DNA of 64,000 nucleotides, from NCBI GenBank assembly GCA_902798425.1, contig CADBWR010000012.1, positions 34,008 to 98,007 of the forward strand. The letters are read 5' to 3'. Each line of letters opens with the position of its first letter. Position 1 is the first letter of the stretch. This DNA comes from an uncultured Bacteroidales bacterium (GTDB taxonomy: Bacteria > Bacteroidota > Bacteroidia > Bacteroidales > Bacteroidaceae). The notes below the pieces were generated by a model. The model saw only the letters and a list, made by a program, of their open reading frames with translations. It did no database searches and was not told the origin of the DNA. Of the stretch, positions 51,808 through 61,833 are shown piece after piece. Made by a program: the position numbers and the translations under genes.

Positions 51808-53079
51808 GTGCTATATTACATTTTCAGATTCCTTGAACAGTTCAACATACCAGGTTCCCATATCTGGTCGTACATCTCGTTCCGCGCACTATTAGCCCTT
51901 ATCATGTCGCTCTTGATATCGGCATGGTTTGGCGAGTATTTCATCAAGTGGATGAAGCGCCGTAACATCTCAGAGACAGCCCGTGACCCGAGTATCGACC
52001 CCTTTGGCGTAGAGAAGAAGGGTGTACCCACCATGGGTGGCATCATCATCATCGTATCTATTCTGGTTCCCGTCATCCTGCTGGGCCGTATGCGTAATAT
52101 CTACCTGTTACTGATGATTGCCACAACAGTATGGCTGGGATTCTTGGGTTTCATGGACGACTACATCAAGATATTCCGTAAGAACAAGGATGGCCTGAAA
52201 GGTCGCTATAAGATTGTCGGTCAGTTGTCTATCGGTTTCATTGTCGGACTAACGCTGTGGTTAAGTCCCGATGCTGTTGTTCGCGAGAATGTTTCTGTTC
52301 CTCAACAGAACAAAGAGGTCGTTATTAAGCACCAGCCAGAGGCCGTCAAGTCGCTGAAGACCACTATCCCATTTCTCAAGAACCACAATCTGAACTACTC
52401 TGACGTGATGTCGTTCTGTGGCAAGTACAAGGTGGCTGCCGGTTGGGTGCTCTTCGTCTTTATGACCATCTTCGTGGTGACAGCAGTATCTAACGGTGCC
52501 AATCTGAACGACGGTATGGACGGTATGTGTGCTGGCAACTCAGCTATTGTCGGTGTAGCACTGGCTATCTTCGCCTATGTATCGTCGCATATTGTCTATG
52601 CGGCCTATTTCGACATCATGTACATCCCGCAGTCCCAGGAGCTGGTAGTATTCTTGGCAGCCTTCGTCGGTGCAATGGTTGGTTTTCTATGGTATAACGC
52701 CTATCCTGCACAGGTCTTCATGGGCGATACGGGTTCACTGGCCATTGGTGGTATCATCGGTGTCTGTGCCGTCATCATCCATAAGGAACTGATGCTTCCT
52801 ATCCTGTGCGGCATTTTCTTCATTGAGAGTCTGAGTGTTATCATCCAGACCCAGTGGTTTAAGATACAGAAGAAAAAGGGTAAGCGTGTGCGTGTGTTCC
52901 GTGCTACACCCATCCACGACACCTTCCGTCGTCTGGACTCACAGCTCGATGCCACCAGTACCTATATTCTGAAGGGCTGGCCACACCGTCCATTCCATGA
53001 GTCGAAAATTACTATCCGTTTTTGGATTATTAGTATTATATTAGCAGCATTAACGATTATAACACTGAAAGTAAGATGA
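51808..53079 (+). CDS. mraY: Phospho-MurNAc-pentapeptide transferase
   Basis: 423 residues from a GTG start (MLYYIFRFLEQFNIPGSH). Ten TM helices; catalytic motifs FMDDYIKIFRKN, NGANLNDGMDGMCAGN and FMGDTGSLAIGG are present. Transfers phospho-MurNAc-pentapeptide to undecaprenyl phosphate to form lipid I. The chain is longer than the 360-residue E. coli enzyme because of a soluble insert (about 165-200), as is usual in Bacteroidota. The stop overlaps the murD ATG. Confidence 0.97.
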   Translation: MLYYIFRFLEQFNIPGSHIWSYISFRALLALIMSLLISAWFGEYFIKWMKRRNISETARDPSIDPFGVEKKGVPTMGGIIIIVSILVPVILLGRMRNIYLLLMIATTVWLGFLGFMDDYIKIFRKNKDGLKGRYKIVGQLSIGFIVGLTLWLSPDAVVRENVSVPQQNKEVVIKHQPEAVKSLKTTIPFLKNHNLNYSDVMSFCGKYKVAAGWVLFVFMTIFVVTAVSNGANLNDGMDGMCAGNSAIVGVALAIFAYVSSHIVYAAYFDIMYIPQSQELVVFLAAFVGAMVGFLWYNAYPAQVFMGDTGSLAIGGIIGVCAVIIHKELMLPILCGIFFIESLSVIIQTQWFKIQKKKGKRVRVFRATPIHDTFRRLDSQLDATSTYILKGWPHRPFHESKITIRFWIISIILAALTIITLKVR

Positions 53080-54407
53080 GCAAGATAGTTGTATTAGGAG
53101 CTGGCGAGAGTGGCGCAGGAGCTGCTGTACTCGCAAAGAAAGAGGGTTTCGAGGTGTTTGTCAGTGACATGTCGAAGATTAGCGACAAGTATAAGAAAAT
53201 ACTCGATGACCACCAGATAGTCTGGGAGGAAGGACAGCACAGTGAAGAGAAAATTCTCGCTGCCGACGAAATCATCAAGAGTCCTGGTATTCCCGATACT
53301 GCTCCGATGATTGTAAAAATCAAGGAACGCGGCATTGGTATCATCAGTGAGATAGAGTTTGCCGGACGCTATACGGACTCAAAGATGATCTGTATTACCG
53401 GCTCTAACGGTAAGACGACGACGACATCTCTCATCTACCACATTTTCAAGAATGCCGGTTATGACGTCGGTTTGGCAGGCAACATCGGTAACTCCCTGGC
53501 ACTGCAGGTAGCTGAAGACCCTCATGCCTACTATGTCATTGAGTTGAGTTCTTTCCAGCTGGATAATATGTACGATTTCCGTGCCAACATCGCCATTCTG
53601 CTGAATATCACGCCCGATCATCTGGACCGCTACGATTTCAAGATGCAGAACTATGTAGACGCCAAGATGCGTATCATCCAGAACCAGACGTCACAAGATG
53701 CCTTCATCTACTGGAACGACGACCCCATCATCAAGAAAGAGTTGGAGAAGTACAACATTCAGGCTATCCAGTACCCCTTCTCAGAACTGAAGGAGAAAGG
53801 TTCTATCGGTTATATCGAGGCTGGTCAGTACACCATTGAACAGCCCGAGCCATTCAATATGGAGCAGGAGGCGCTGAGTCTGACCGGTAAGCACAACATC
53901 TATAACTCGCTGGCAGCAGGTATTGCTACCAATATTGCGGGTATCAAGAAGGACATCATCCGCCAGTCGCTTGGTGACTTCCCAGGTGTAGAGCATCGCC
54001 TGGAGAAGGTGTGCACCGTCCGTGGTGTGCAGTATATCAACGACTCCAAGGCCACCAATGTCGATGCTTGCTGGTATGCGCTGGAATCGATGAAGACCAA
54101 GACCATTCTCATCATCGGTGGCAAGGATAAGGGCAACGACTACGACCCCATCAAGCCATTGGTCAAGGAGAAATGTGCCGGACTAGTGTATCTCGGTGCT
54201 GACAATCAAAAGTTACACGACAACTTCGATGCGTTGGGCATCCCTGTGCGTGACACCCACTCCATGAAAGAGTGCATTCAGGCCTGCTATGAGATGGCAG
54301 AACCGGGCATGACGGTATTGCTGTCGCCCTGCTGTGCCAGTTTCGACCTCTTTAAGAATATGGAAGACCGCGGTGAACAGTTTAAAGAACTGGCCCGCGC
54401 TCTATAA
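53076..54407 (+). CDS. murD: UDP-MurNAc-L-Ala--D-Glu ligase
   Basis: 443 residues. Adds D-glutamate to UDP-MurNAc-L-Ala. N-terminal Rossmann domain (VVLGAGESGAGAAVLAKKEG), ATP loop ITGSNGKTTTTSLIYH (about 108), YVIELSSFQLDN and NDSKATN (about 325) are present. Note that murF, the next ligase in the pathway, is absent from this cluster, as in other Bacteroidota. Overlaps mraY by 4 bases. Confidence 0.97.
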   Translation: MSKIVVLGAGESGAGAAVLAKKEGFEVFVSDMSKISDKYKKILDDHQIVWEEGQHSEEKILAADEIIKSPGIPDTAPMIVKIKERGIGIISEIEFAGRYTDSKMICITGSNGKTTTTSLIYHIFKNAGYDVGLAGNIGNSLALQVAEDPHAYYVIELSSFQLDNMYDFRANIAILLNITPDHLDRYDFKMQNYVDAKMRIIQNQTSQDAFIYWNDDPIIKKELEKYNIQAIQYPFSELKEKGSIGYIEAGQYTIEQPEPFNMEQEALSLTGKHNIYNSLAAGIATNIAGIKKDIIRQSLGDFPGVEHRLEKVCTVRGVQYINDSKATNVDACWYALESMKTKTILIIGGKDKGNDYDPIKPLVKEKCAGLVYLGADNQKLHDNFDALGIPVRDTHSMKECIQACYEMAEPGMTVLLSPCCASFDLFKNMEDRGEQFKELARAL

Positions 54408-54446
54408 ATCGTCCAATAGAAAAATATTAAATAGTCCAATAGAACG
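54408..54446. repeat. AATAGTCCAATAG repeat before ftsW
   Basis: AATCGTCCAATAGAAAAATA, TTAAATAGTCCAATAGAACG: two TCCAATAGAA units, fills the gap between the murD stop and the ftsW GTG. Confidence 0.55.
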
Positions 54447-55691
54447 GTGAATAAGAAAATAGGAAATATCTTCAAGGGAGACAAGGTTGTCTGGATGATC
54501 TTCTTCTTCCTCTGTATGGTGAGCATCGTCGAGGTGTTCTCCGCATCCAGCGGACTCACCTATAAGAGCCAGAATTATATCGGTCCTATCGTCTATCATA
54601 CCGGAACCATTCTAGTCGGTGTGATAGTAGCCATTGTCACCTTGAATATTCCTTGTCGTTACTTCAAACTGATGACACCGTTCTTGATACTTCTGTCTGC
54701 CGTTACCCTCCTATGGGTACTGCTGGCTGGAACCAAGGTAGGTGATGCCGGACGCTGGATCAGTCTCTTCGGTTTTACCTTCCAGCCTTCCGAGATAGCC
54801 AAGGGAACTATTGTGCTGGCTGTAGCTCAGGTGCTGGCAGCCATGCAACGCGAGGATGGTGCCGACAAGAACACCTTTAAATGGATCATGCGCATCACGA
54901 TACCAGCTTGTTTTCTTATTGGTCTGGAGAACTTGTCAACCGCTGCCATGCTCTTTGCTGTGGTCTATCTGATGATGTTCATAGGTCTAGTGCCTATCCG
55001 TCAGTTAGCAAAGTTGGCAGGCGTCATCATCGTCTTCGTCGTCTTTGTACTCTCCATGGTTATGTTGGTCGGTCACGACAACAATGTCGAAGAGGCACAG
55101 CTGGCACAGACCGAGCAGGTTGTTGAGGAACAGCAGCCGAAGAAAAAGAATGCCATTGAGAAGATGTTCCACCGCGCTGACACGTGGAAAAGCCGTATCA
55201 TGAAATTTGGCAAGCCCAAGCCCTCCCCCCAAGAGTATGACCTTGACAAGGATGCACAAGTAGCTCATGCCAACATTGCCATCGTGTCGAGTGGTGTCAT
55301 CGGCAAGGGCCCTGGTCAGAGTACTGAGCGCGACTTCTTGTCGCAGGCTTTCTCTGACTTCATCTATGCCATCATTATTGAAGAGTTGGGCATTATCGGT
55401 GCCTTTGTCGTCATGAGTCTGTATATCTTCCTGCTCTATCGCTGTGCACGTATTGCCAGCAGGTGCGAGAATAACTTTCCGGCATTCCTGGCTATGGGCT
55501 TAGGGCTGCTGTTAGTCATCCAGGCTACTTTCAACATGATGGTTGCCGTTGGTCTGGCGCCTGTCACGGGCCAGCCGTTGCCGCTCATCTCCAAGGGTGG
55601 CACATCGACTATCATCAACTGTGCCTATATCGGTGCCATCCTGAGCGTCAGCCGTTCGGCAAAACAGAAATCAGAAAAAGAAGAAAAATAA
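54447..55691 (+). CDS. ftsW: Septal peptidoglycan polymerase
   Basis: 414 residues from a GTG start (MNKKIGNIFKGDKVVWMI). SEDS family with ten TM helices; GDAGRWISLFGFTFQPSEIA (about 95-114), the catalytic-loop Asp region and the C-terminal GQPLPLISKGGTSTIINC are conserved. A large charged cytoplasmic or periplasmic loop (about 215-265, VVEEQQPKKKNAIEKMFHRA) is typical of this phylum. Polymerises septal glycan with FtsI. Follows murD through an AT-rich repeat spacer. Confidence 0.95.
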   Translation: MNKKIGNIFKGDKVVWMIFFFLCMVSIVEVFSASSGLTYKSQNYIGPIVYHTGTILVGVIVAIVTLNIPCRYFKLMTPFLILLSAVTLLWVLLAGTKVGDAGRWISLFGFTFQPSEIAKGTIVLAVAQVLAAMQREDGADKNTFKWIMRITIPACFLIGLENLSTAAMLFAVVYLMMFIGLVPIRQLAKLAGVIIVFVVFVLSMVMLVGHDNNVEEAQLAQTEQVVEEQQPKKKNAIEKMFHRADTWKSRIMKFGKPKPSPQEYDLDKDAQVAHANIAIVSSGVIGKGPGQSTERDFLSQAFSDFIYAIIIEELGIIGAFVVMSLYIFLLYRCARIASRCENNFPAFLAMGLGLLLVIQATFNMMVAVGLAPVTGQPLPLISKGGTSTIINCAYIGAILSVSRSAKQKSEKEEK

Positions 55692-55697
55692 AGAGAT

Positions 55698-56810
55698 ATG
55701 AGTAACGAGTTAAGAGTCATTATCAGCGGAGGCGGTACAGGCGGACATATCTTCCCTGCCGTTTCTATCGCCAATGCCATTAAAGCCTTGCGCCCCGATG
55801 CAAAAATACTGTTTGTCGGTGCACAAGGACGTATGGAAATGCAACGTGTACCTGCAGCAGGTTACGATATCGAGGGACTGCCTATCCGTGGTTTCTTGCG
55901 TCCCTTGTGGAAACTGGGCAATATCGGTGTTGCCATAGACTATCTGCGCAGCAAACACATGGCCAAGAAACTGCTGCGCCAGTTCCAGCCACAAGTGGCA
56001 GTAGGCGTCGGCGGTTATGCCAGCAGTGCCGCGCTGGGTGCCGCCAATGCACTGGGTATTCCTACCTTGTTGCAGGAGCAGAATAGCTACGCAGGTTTGG
56101 CCAATAAGACGCTGGCCAAGCACGCCTCGAAGATTTGCGTGGCATATGAGGGCATGGAGCGCTTCTTCCCTGCCGAGAAAATCCTGCTGACCGGAAATCC
56201 CGTGCGCCAGCAGTTGCTTGACACCACCATGACGAGAGAAGAGGCCGTTAAGACCTTTAACCTTGACCCTGCGAAGAAAACTATATTGTTGGTAGGAGGG
56301 TCACTGGGTGCCCGCACCATAAATGAGAGTGTGCTGAAGCACCTCGACCTGATTCGACAGCATAGCAATATCCAGTTCATCTGGCAGACGGGTAAGTACT
56401 ACAGTGCAGAGATTGCAGAGCGTCTGAAGGACTGCCAACCCGACAATTTGGTAGTAACCGACTTTATCAGCGACATGGGTGCCGCCTATAAAGCTGCAGA
56501 CCTCGTCATTAGTCGTGCCGGAGCAGGTAGCATCAGCGAGTTTTGTCTGTTGGGCATACCTGTCATTTTGGTACCTTCGCCCAATGTTGCTGAAGACCAC
56601 CAGACCAAGAATGCCTTGGCACTGGTCAATAAGGAGGCAGCACTCTATGTCAAGGACCGCGAGGCAGAAAAACTGCTATTACCTATGGCTATTGATACCG
56701 TACAGGATGCCGCCAAGTTAAAGAGTCTGAGTGAGAATATCCTGAAGATGGCACTGCCCGACTCTGCAGACATCATTGCCAAGGAAGTCATTAAACTTGC
56801 AGAACAATAA
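55698..56810 (+). CDS. murG: Lipid II synthase (GlcNAc transferase)
   Basis: 370 residues. GT28 fold: GGGTGGHIFPAVSIANAI (about 10-27), GGYASSAALGAA, QEQNSYAGLANK, LLVGGSLGARTINES (about 197) and RAGAGSISEFCLLGIP (about 273). Adds GlcNAc from UDP-GlcNAc to lipid I on the cytoplasmic face. Begins 6 bases after ftsW and precedes murC. Confidence 0.97.
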   Translation: MSNELRVIISGGGTGGHIFPAVSIANAIKALRPDAKILFVGAQGRMEMQRVPAAGYDIEGLPIRGFLRPLWKLGNIGVAIDYLRSKHMAKKLLRQFQPQVAVGVGGYASSAALGAANALGIPTLLQEQNSYAGLANKTLAKHASKICVAYEGMERFFPAEKILLTGNPVRQQLLDTTMTREEAVKTFNLDPAKKTILLVGGSLGARTINESVLKHLDLIRQHSNIQFIWQTGKYYSAEIAERLKDCQPDNLVVTDFISDMGAAYKAADLVISRAGAGSISEFCLLGIPVILVPSPNVAEDHQTKNALALVNKEAALYVKDREAEKLLLPMAIDTVQDAAKLKSLSENILKMALPDSADIIAKEVIKLAEQ

Positions 56811-56825
56811 AAAACAACACAATCA

Positions 56826-58202
56826 ATGGAATTGAAAGATATAAAAGCTGTATATTTCGTAGGAGCTGGCGGCATTGGTATGAGCGCCATTGCCCGCTAT
56901 TTTATCAAACGTGGCCTGGTTGTTGCCGGCTACGACAAGACCCCAAGCACACTGACCCGTCAGCTGGAGAAGGAGGGTATGCTCATCCACTATGAAGAGA
57001 ATGTTAACGAGATTCCTCACACTTGTCGCAAGCCAGAAAACTGTCTGGTTATTTACACCCCTGCCATTCCTGCTGACCATAAGGAACTCATCTACTTCCG
57101 CGAGAATGGTTTCGAGATACAGAAGCGCGCACAGGTGTTAGGCACGCTGACCCGTCAGCACAAGGGACTGTGTGTGGCTGGCACGCATGGCAAGACAACG
57201 ACGTCAACAATGTGTGCCCATATCATGCACCAGAGTCATCTGGACTGTAACGCCTTCCTCGGTGGAATCTCGAAGAACTATGGCACCAACTACATCCTCT
57301 CGGACTCAGACTATGTGGTCATCGAAGCCGACGAGTTCGATCGTTCGTTCCACTGGTTAAGCCCTTATATGACGGTGATCACGTCAACAGACCCTGACCA
57401 TTTGGATATCTATGGTACGAAGGAGGCTTATCTGGAGAGTTTTCGTCATTATACGGAACTGATTCAGCCACAGGGAGCACTCATCATCCACCGTGGTCTG
57501 GAGATGAAGGAGAATCTGCCTGCTGGTGTGCGCCGCTACGACTATGCGCTGACAGAAGGTGACTTCCATGCAGAGAATATCCGCATTGAGAATGGCGAAA
57601 TCACCTTCGACTTCATCTCACCCATCGAATCGGTAAAGAATATCGAATTGGGACAGCCTGTACCCATCAATATCGAGAACGGTATAGCAGCAATGGCGAT
57701 GGCACAGCTGGCAGGATGTACTGCCGAAGAACTGCGTATAGGCATGATGACCTATAGTGGTGTGGAGCGTCGTTTCGACTTCAAGATCAAGACCGACAAG
57801 CTGGTGTTCCTGAGCGACTATGCCCACCATCCGAAGGAGATTCTGCAGAGTGTCCGTAGCATCCGTGAACTCTATAAGAATCGTAAGATTACGGCTATCT
57901 TCCAACCACATCTGTATACCCGTACGCGCGATTTCTACCACGATTTCGCTGATGCGCTGAGTCTGTTGGATGAAGTCATCCTGACAGAGATCTATCCCGC
58001 CCGTGAACAGCCCATAGAGGGTGTCACGTCGGCACTTATCTATGACAACCTGCGTCCAGGTATTGAGAAGCACATGGTTAATAAGGACGATGTGCTCTCC
58101 TATATCAAGCAGCACAACTTCGACGTACTCATCGTCCTCGGTGCTGGCGACCTTGACAATCAGGTGCCTGAGATGGCTCGTATCCTGAAAGAGAAACGCT
58201 AA
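56826..58202 (+). CDS. murC: UDP-MurNAc--L-Ala ligase
   Basis: 458 residues. Adds the first L-Ala to UDP-MurNAc. Signatures: YFVGAGGIGMSAIARYF (about 10-26), ATP loop VAGTHGKTTTSTMCAH (about 118), EADEFDRSFHWL, YAHHPKEI (about 337) and the C-terminal PAREQPIEGVTS. Order murG-murC-ftsQ matches other Bacteroidota dcw clusters. Confidence 0.97.
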   Translation: MELKDIKAVYFVGAGGIGMSAIARYFIKRGLVVAGYDKTPSTLTRQLEKEGMLIHYEENVNEIPHTCRKPENCLVIYTPAIPADHKELIYFRENGFEIQKRAQVLGTLTRQHKGLCVAGTHGKTTTSTMCAHIMHQSHLDCNAFLGGISKNYGTNYILSDSDYVVIEADEFDRSFHWLSPYMTVITSTDPDHLDIYGTKEAYLESFRHYTELIQPQGALIIHRGLEMKENLPAGVRRYDYALTEGDFHAENIRIENGEITFDFISPIESVKNIELGQPVPINIENGIAAMAMAQLAGCTAEELRIGMMTYSGVERRFDFKIKTDKLVFLSDYAHHPKEILQSVRSIRELYKNRKITAIFQPHLYTRTRDFYHDFADALSLLDEVILTEIYPAREQPIEGVTSALIYDNLRPGIEKHMVNKDDVLSYIKQHNFDVLIVLGAGDLDNQVPEMARILKEKR

Positions 58203-58222
58203 CCCTTATCATCGTTAGAACT

Positions 58223-58972
58223 GTGACTATTAACTGGAAAAAATCGGCAATCGTCCTGGCAGACCTCTTGTTGGCTGTTTACCTCCTACTGGCTGTCACG
58301 GCATTCAATAGCCCTGACGAGTCTATCAATGTGTGTCGCGAGGTGAATATCCATATTGAGGATGGTTCTGTCAAGGGTTTTCTGAACCAAGAGGAAATCA
58401 AAGTCCTGCTCCAGCGTGCGCGCTGCTATCCTGTCGGCGACCAGATGGACCATGTCGATGTGCGTGTCATCGAGGAGCAACTGAAGAAGAACCCCTTTGT
58501 CAAGGATGCCCAATGCTTCAAGACACAGACAGGACATGTCAATATAATCATTGACCAGCGCCTGCCCGTCATCCGTGTCAAGGCCGACAACGGCGACGAC
58601 TATTATGTCGACGAGCATGGCAGCATTATGCCTAACACACACTTTGCCAGTAACCTTGTAATAGCCACGGGAGCCATTCACCAGAAGTATGCTCAGAAGG
58701 TGTTGAGAGATATCGGTTGTTTCCTCCTCAATTCACCCCTTTGGGGCAATCAGGTGGAACAACTCAATGTGTTGCCAGACGGTTCCTTAGAGATGGTGCC
58801 TCGCGTGGGTGACCATATCGTCTACTTTGGTAGTCCGTCTAACCTTGAACGTAAACTGGAACGTCTGGAGAAGTTCTATAAATACGGACTCTCCAAGGCC
58901 GGTTGGAACAAGTACTCCTATATCAATGTCGAATTTGACAACCAGATTATATGTAAAAAGAGAAAAAACTAA
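58223..58972 (+). CDS. ftsQ: FtsQ division protein
   Basis: 249 residues from GTG 58223. One TM helix (about 8-27, SAIVLADLLLAVYLLLAVTA), then a periplasmic POTRA-like/FtsQ region (ending with RVGDHIVYFGSPSNLERKLE and the WNKYSYINVEFDNQIIC block). Primary identity to enterobacterial FtsQ is low; position between murC and ftsA and the DivIB-like DFDNQ end support it. Forms the FtsQLB complex at the septum. Confidence 0.9.
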   Translation: MTINWKKSAIVLADLLLAVYLLLAVTAFNSPDESINVCREVNIHIEDGSVKGFLNQEEIKVLLQRARCYPVGDQMDHVDVRVIEEQLKKNPFVKDAQCFKTQTGHVNIIIDQRLPVIRVKADNGDDYYVDEHGSIMPNTHFASNLVIATGAIHQKYAQKVLRDIGCFLLNSPLWGNQVEQLNVLPDGSLEMVPRVGDHIVYFGSPSNLERKLERLEKFYKYGLSKAGWNKYSYINVEFDNQIICKKRKN

Positions 58973-58985
58973 ATATATGTAAGAG

Positions 58986-60434
58986 ATGCCAAAGGATTTT
59001 ATCGTAGCTATCGAATTAGGGTCATCCAAGATGACCGGTATTGCGGGTAAGAAGAACCTCGACGGCAGCATCCAGGTGCTGGCCTGTGTCAAGGAGGACT
59101 CTTCATCGTTCATCCGCAAGGGTGTTGTTTACAACATCGACAAGACTGCTCAGAGTTTGACCAACATTGTCAATCGTCTGCAGAAGCAACTCAAGACGAC
59201 CATCACACAAGTTTATGTGGGTGTTGCAGGTCAGTCTATCCGCTCTATTCACAACGTCATCGCCAAGGATCTTCCTGCCGAGACCGTTGTTACACAAGAC
59301 ATGGTTATTGAGCTCATGGACTCCAACCGTAACGTCAATTACACCGATCAGGAGATTCTCGATGCTGCTGTTCAGGAGTATAAGGTTGATGCCCAATACC
59401 AACTCGACCCTGTCGGTATAGCCTGCGAGCATATTGAGGGTAACTTCCTAAATATCTTGCAGCGTAAGACGTTCTATAAGAACCTCAACAAGTGCTTCGA
59501 GAATGCCGACATCAACGTTGCCGAGATGTATTTGGCACCCCTTGCTCTTGCCGACAGTGTACTCACTGAGGCTGAGCGCCGTTCAGGCTGTGCACTGGTA
59601 GACCTGGGGGCCGACACGACCACCGTTAGTGTCTATTCCAAAAACATTCTGCGCCATCTCGCTGTCATTCCTCTCGGTTTCAGCAATATCGTCAAGGATA
59701 TTGCTTCACTTCAGATGGAAGAGCGTAACGCAGAGAACATGCTTCACAAGTATGGCAGCGCTTATACCGAAAACAATGAGATTGACAACAATCTCAAATA
59801 CTCTATCGACCAAGAACGTCAGGTGGAGATGCGTAAGTTTGTCGAGATTGTCGAAGGTCGTCTGGAGGAAATCATTGCAAATGTCTGGTGTCAGGTTCCT
59901 GAAGAGTACTGCGACAAGCTCCTCGGTGGTATCATCCTGACGGGTGGCGGCTCGAATATGAAAAATATCGAGAAGGCTTTCCAGAACTACACGCGCATTG
60001 ACAAAATCCGTATCGCCAAGTTTGTAACGCAGACCATTACCTCACAGATTCCTGAGGTAACAGCACGCGACGGACGCATGAATACCGTCCTCGGACTATT
60101 GGCTAAGGGCGACATCAACTGTGCCGGTGGCGACTACGATCCCAATGGTGATCTCTTTGCTCAGCAGAAACTGGCAAGTAATGACAACCCAGAACAGCGT
60201 CGTGCCCGCCAGGCTACAGAAACACCTGCTGGTGTAGTCCGCACGGCTGAAGAGATTCGTCGCGCCGAGGAAGAGGCTCGTCAGAAGAAGGAAGAAGAGG
60301 AACGCATTGCCCGTGAGGAGGCTGAAGCCAAGGCCCGTGAAGAGGCTGAGGAGCGCCGCCGCAATAGTCCGCTTAGCAAATTTGGTCGTTGGCTGAAGAG
60401 TGCAGCGACAAAGATTGTTGAAGACGAAGAGTAA
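58986..60434 (+). CDS. ftsA: FtsA, actin-like FtsZ anchor
   Basis: 482 residues. Actin/ASKHA fold: VAIELGSSKMTGIAGKKN (phosphate 1), the 1C insert region, GCALVDLGADTTTVSVYSKN (phosphate 2) and GGIILTGGGSNMKNIEKAF (adenosine). The C-terminal ~75 residues form a highly charged coiled coil (EEIRRAEEEARQKKEEEERI) ahead of a short amphipathic end (SPLSKFGRWLKSAATKIVED) that would dip into the membrane. Longer than the ~420 residues of E. coli because of that coiled coil. Confidence 0.96.
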   Translation: MPKDFIVAIELGSSKMTGIAGKKNLDGSIQVLACVKEDSSSFIRKGVVYNIDKTAQSLTNIVNRLQKQLKTTITQVYVGVAGQSIRSIHNVIAKDLPAETVVTQDMVIELMDSNRNVNYTDQEILDAAVQEYKVDAQYQLDPVGIACEHIEGNFLNILQRKTFYKNLNKCFENADINVAEMYLAPLALADSVLTEAERRSGCALVDLGADTTTVSVYSKNILRHLAVIPLGFSNIVKDIASLQMEERNAENMLHKYGSAYTENNEIDNNLKYSIDQERQVEMRKFVEIVEGRLEEIIANVWCQVPEEYCDKLLGGIILTGGGSNMKNIEKAFQNYTRIDKIRIAKFVTQTITSQIPEVTARDGRMNTVLGLLAKGDINCAGGDYDPNGDLFAQQKLASNDNPEQRRARQATETPAGVVRTAEEIRRAEEEARQKKEEEERIAREEAEAKAREEAEERRRNSPLSKFGRWLKSAATKIVEDEE

Positions 60435-60443
60435 TAACTGGGA

Positions 60444-60470
60444 ATAGATAATTGACAATTGATAATTTTA
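60444..60470. repeat. AATTGACAATTGATAATT repeat before ftsZ
   Basis: TAGATAATTGACAATTGATA, same family as at 46648 and 35932. Confidence 0.5.
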
Positions 60471-60475
60471 GAAAT

Positions 60476-61798
60476 ATGGACAACAATATATTGCTCGACT
60501 TCGGAGAACCCGAAAAGGAGAACAGCATCATCAAGGTGATTGGTGTTGGTGGCGGTGGCGGTAATGCCGTGAACCACATGTATCGCGAAGGTATTCACGA
60601 CGTCACCTTCGTACTCTGTAATACCGATAACCAGGCACTCAACGATTCGCCAGTGCCTGTCCATCTGCAACTTGGCAAAGAAGGTCTTGGTGCTGGTAAC
60701 CGCCCCGAAAAGGCCCGTGCTGCCGCAGAGGAGAGTCTGGAAGATATCAAAAAGGTACTCAGCGACGGCACACGCATGGCTTTCATCACCGCCGGTATGG
60801 GTGGTGGTACGGGTACAGGTGCTGCTCCTGTCATAGCCCGCATCTCTAAGGAGATGGGGATCCTTACCGTCGGTATTGTCACTATCCCCTTCCGTTTCGA
60901 GGGCGACCGTAAGATAGACCAGGCACTCGATGGTGTAGAGGAGATGCAGAAACATGTCGATGCCCTCTTGGTTATCAACAACGAACGTCTGCGAGAGATT
61001 TATCCTGAGTTGACTGTACTTGATGCTTTTGGTAAGGCTGACGATACACTGAGTGTAGCTGCCAAGTCTATTGCCGAAATCATCACTGTCCACGGACTCA
61101 TCAACCTTGACTTCAACGATGTCAAGACTGTGCTGAAGGATGGTGGCGTAGCCATTATGTCTACCGGTTATGGTGAAGGGGAAGGACGTGTTAGAAAAGC
61201 CATCGACGATGCTCTGAACTCACCCCTTCTCAACGAGAACGACGTCTTCAATTCCAAGAAGATTCTGTTGAGTATCTCCTTCTCGGGTGGCAAGGATGGC
61301 AAGGAGTCACTCATGATGGAGGAGATGAACGATGTCAACGACTTTATGGGTAAGTTTGGCAACGACTTCGAGATTAAGTGGGGATTGGCCACAGACCCCG
61401 AGTTAGGCAAGCGCGTCAAGGTTACTATCCTTGCTACAGGCTTTGGCATTGACAGTGTCGACGGCATGTCAAGCCATCGCCAGCGTCACAATACGCAGGA
61501 GGAGGCTACCCGCATTGCTGCCGAGCAGGAGAAGGAAGCCCAGTTGCAAGACCGTCGTAACCGTTTCTATGGCGGCGATGCCTCTAATAAGCGCTACAAG
61601 CGTCGTCCACATATCTTCCTGTTCCGCTCTGAAGACCTGGACAACGATGACGTTATCTCTGCTGTTGAGCAGACACCTACCTACAAGCGTACCCGTGAGA
61701 TACTGGATGGCATCTATCAGCAAGCCAGTGGTGAGGACGCCCAGCAGCGAACTGAGCCCCAGCAAGAGGTCTTTCAGGGCACTATCAAGTTCTCTTGA
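60476..61798 (+). CDS. ftsZ: FtsZ, tubulin-like division GTPase
   Basis: 440 residues from ATG 60476 (MDNNILLDFGEPEKENSI); an in-frame TTG upstream lies in repeat sequence. GTPase motifs: GVGGGGGNAVNHM, CNTDNQAL, the tubulin signature GMGGGTGTGAAPVIA and the T7 loop NLDFNDVKTVL. The variable linker (about 330-430) leads to the C-terminal peptide with FQGTIKF. Assembles the Z ring. Last dcw gene; its TGA overlaps the TTG of the following frame. Confidence 0.97.
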   Translation: MDNNILLDFGEPEKENSIIKVIGVGGGGGNAVNHMYREGIHDVTFVLCNTDNQALNDSPVPVHLQLGKEGLGAGNRPEKARAAAEESLEDIKKVLSDGTRMAFITAGMGGGTGTGAAPVIARISKEMGILTVGIVTIPFRFEGDRKIDQALDGVEEMQKHVDALLVINNERLREIYPELTVLDAFGKADDTLSVAAKSIAEIITVHGLINLDFNDVKTVLKDGGVAIMSTGYGEGEGRVRKAIDDALNSPLLNENDVFNSKKILLSISFSGGKDGKESLMMEEMNDVNDFMGKFGNDFEIKWGLATDPELGKRVKVTILATGFGIDSVDGMSSHRQRHNTQEEATRIAAEQEKEAQLQDRRNRFYGGDASNKRYKRRPHIFLFRSEDLDNDDVISAVEQTPTYKRTREILDGIYQQASGEDAQQRTEPQQEVFQGTIKFS

Positions 61799-61833
61799 TA
61801 GAGCAGAGTTTAAACACAAAAGACATTACCACC

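Noticed and set aside
58735-58765. Possible palindromic insert in ftsQ (SPLWGNQVEQ)
   Set aside because: The residues look like the ordinary FtsQ region and the DNA does not match the repeat order well.
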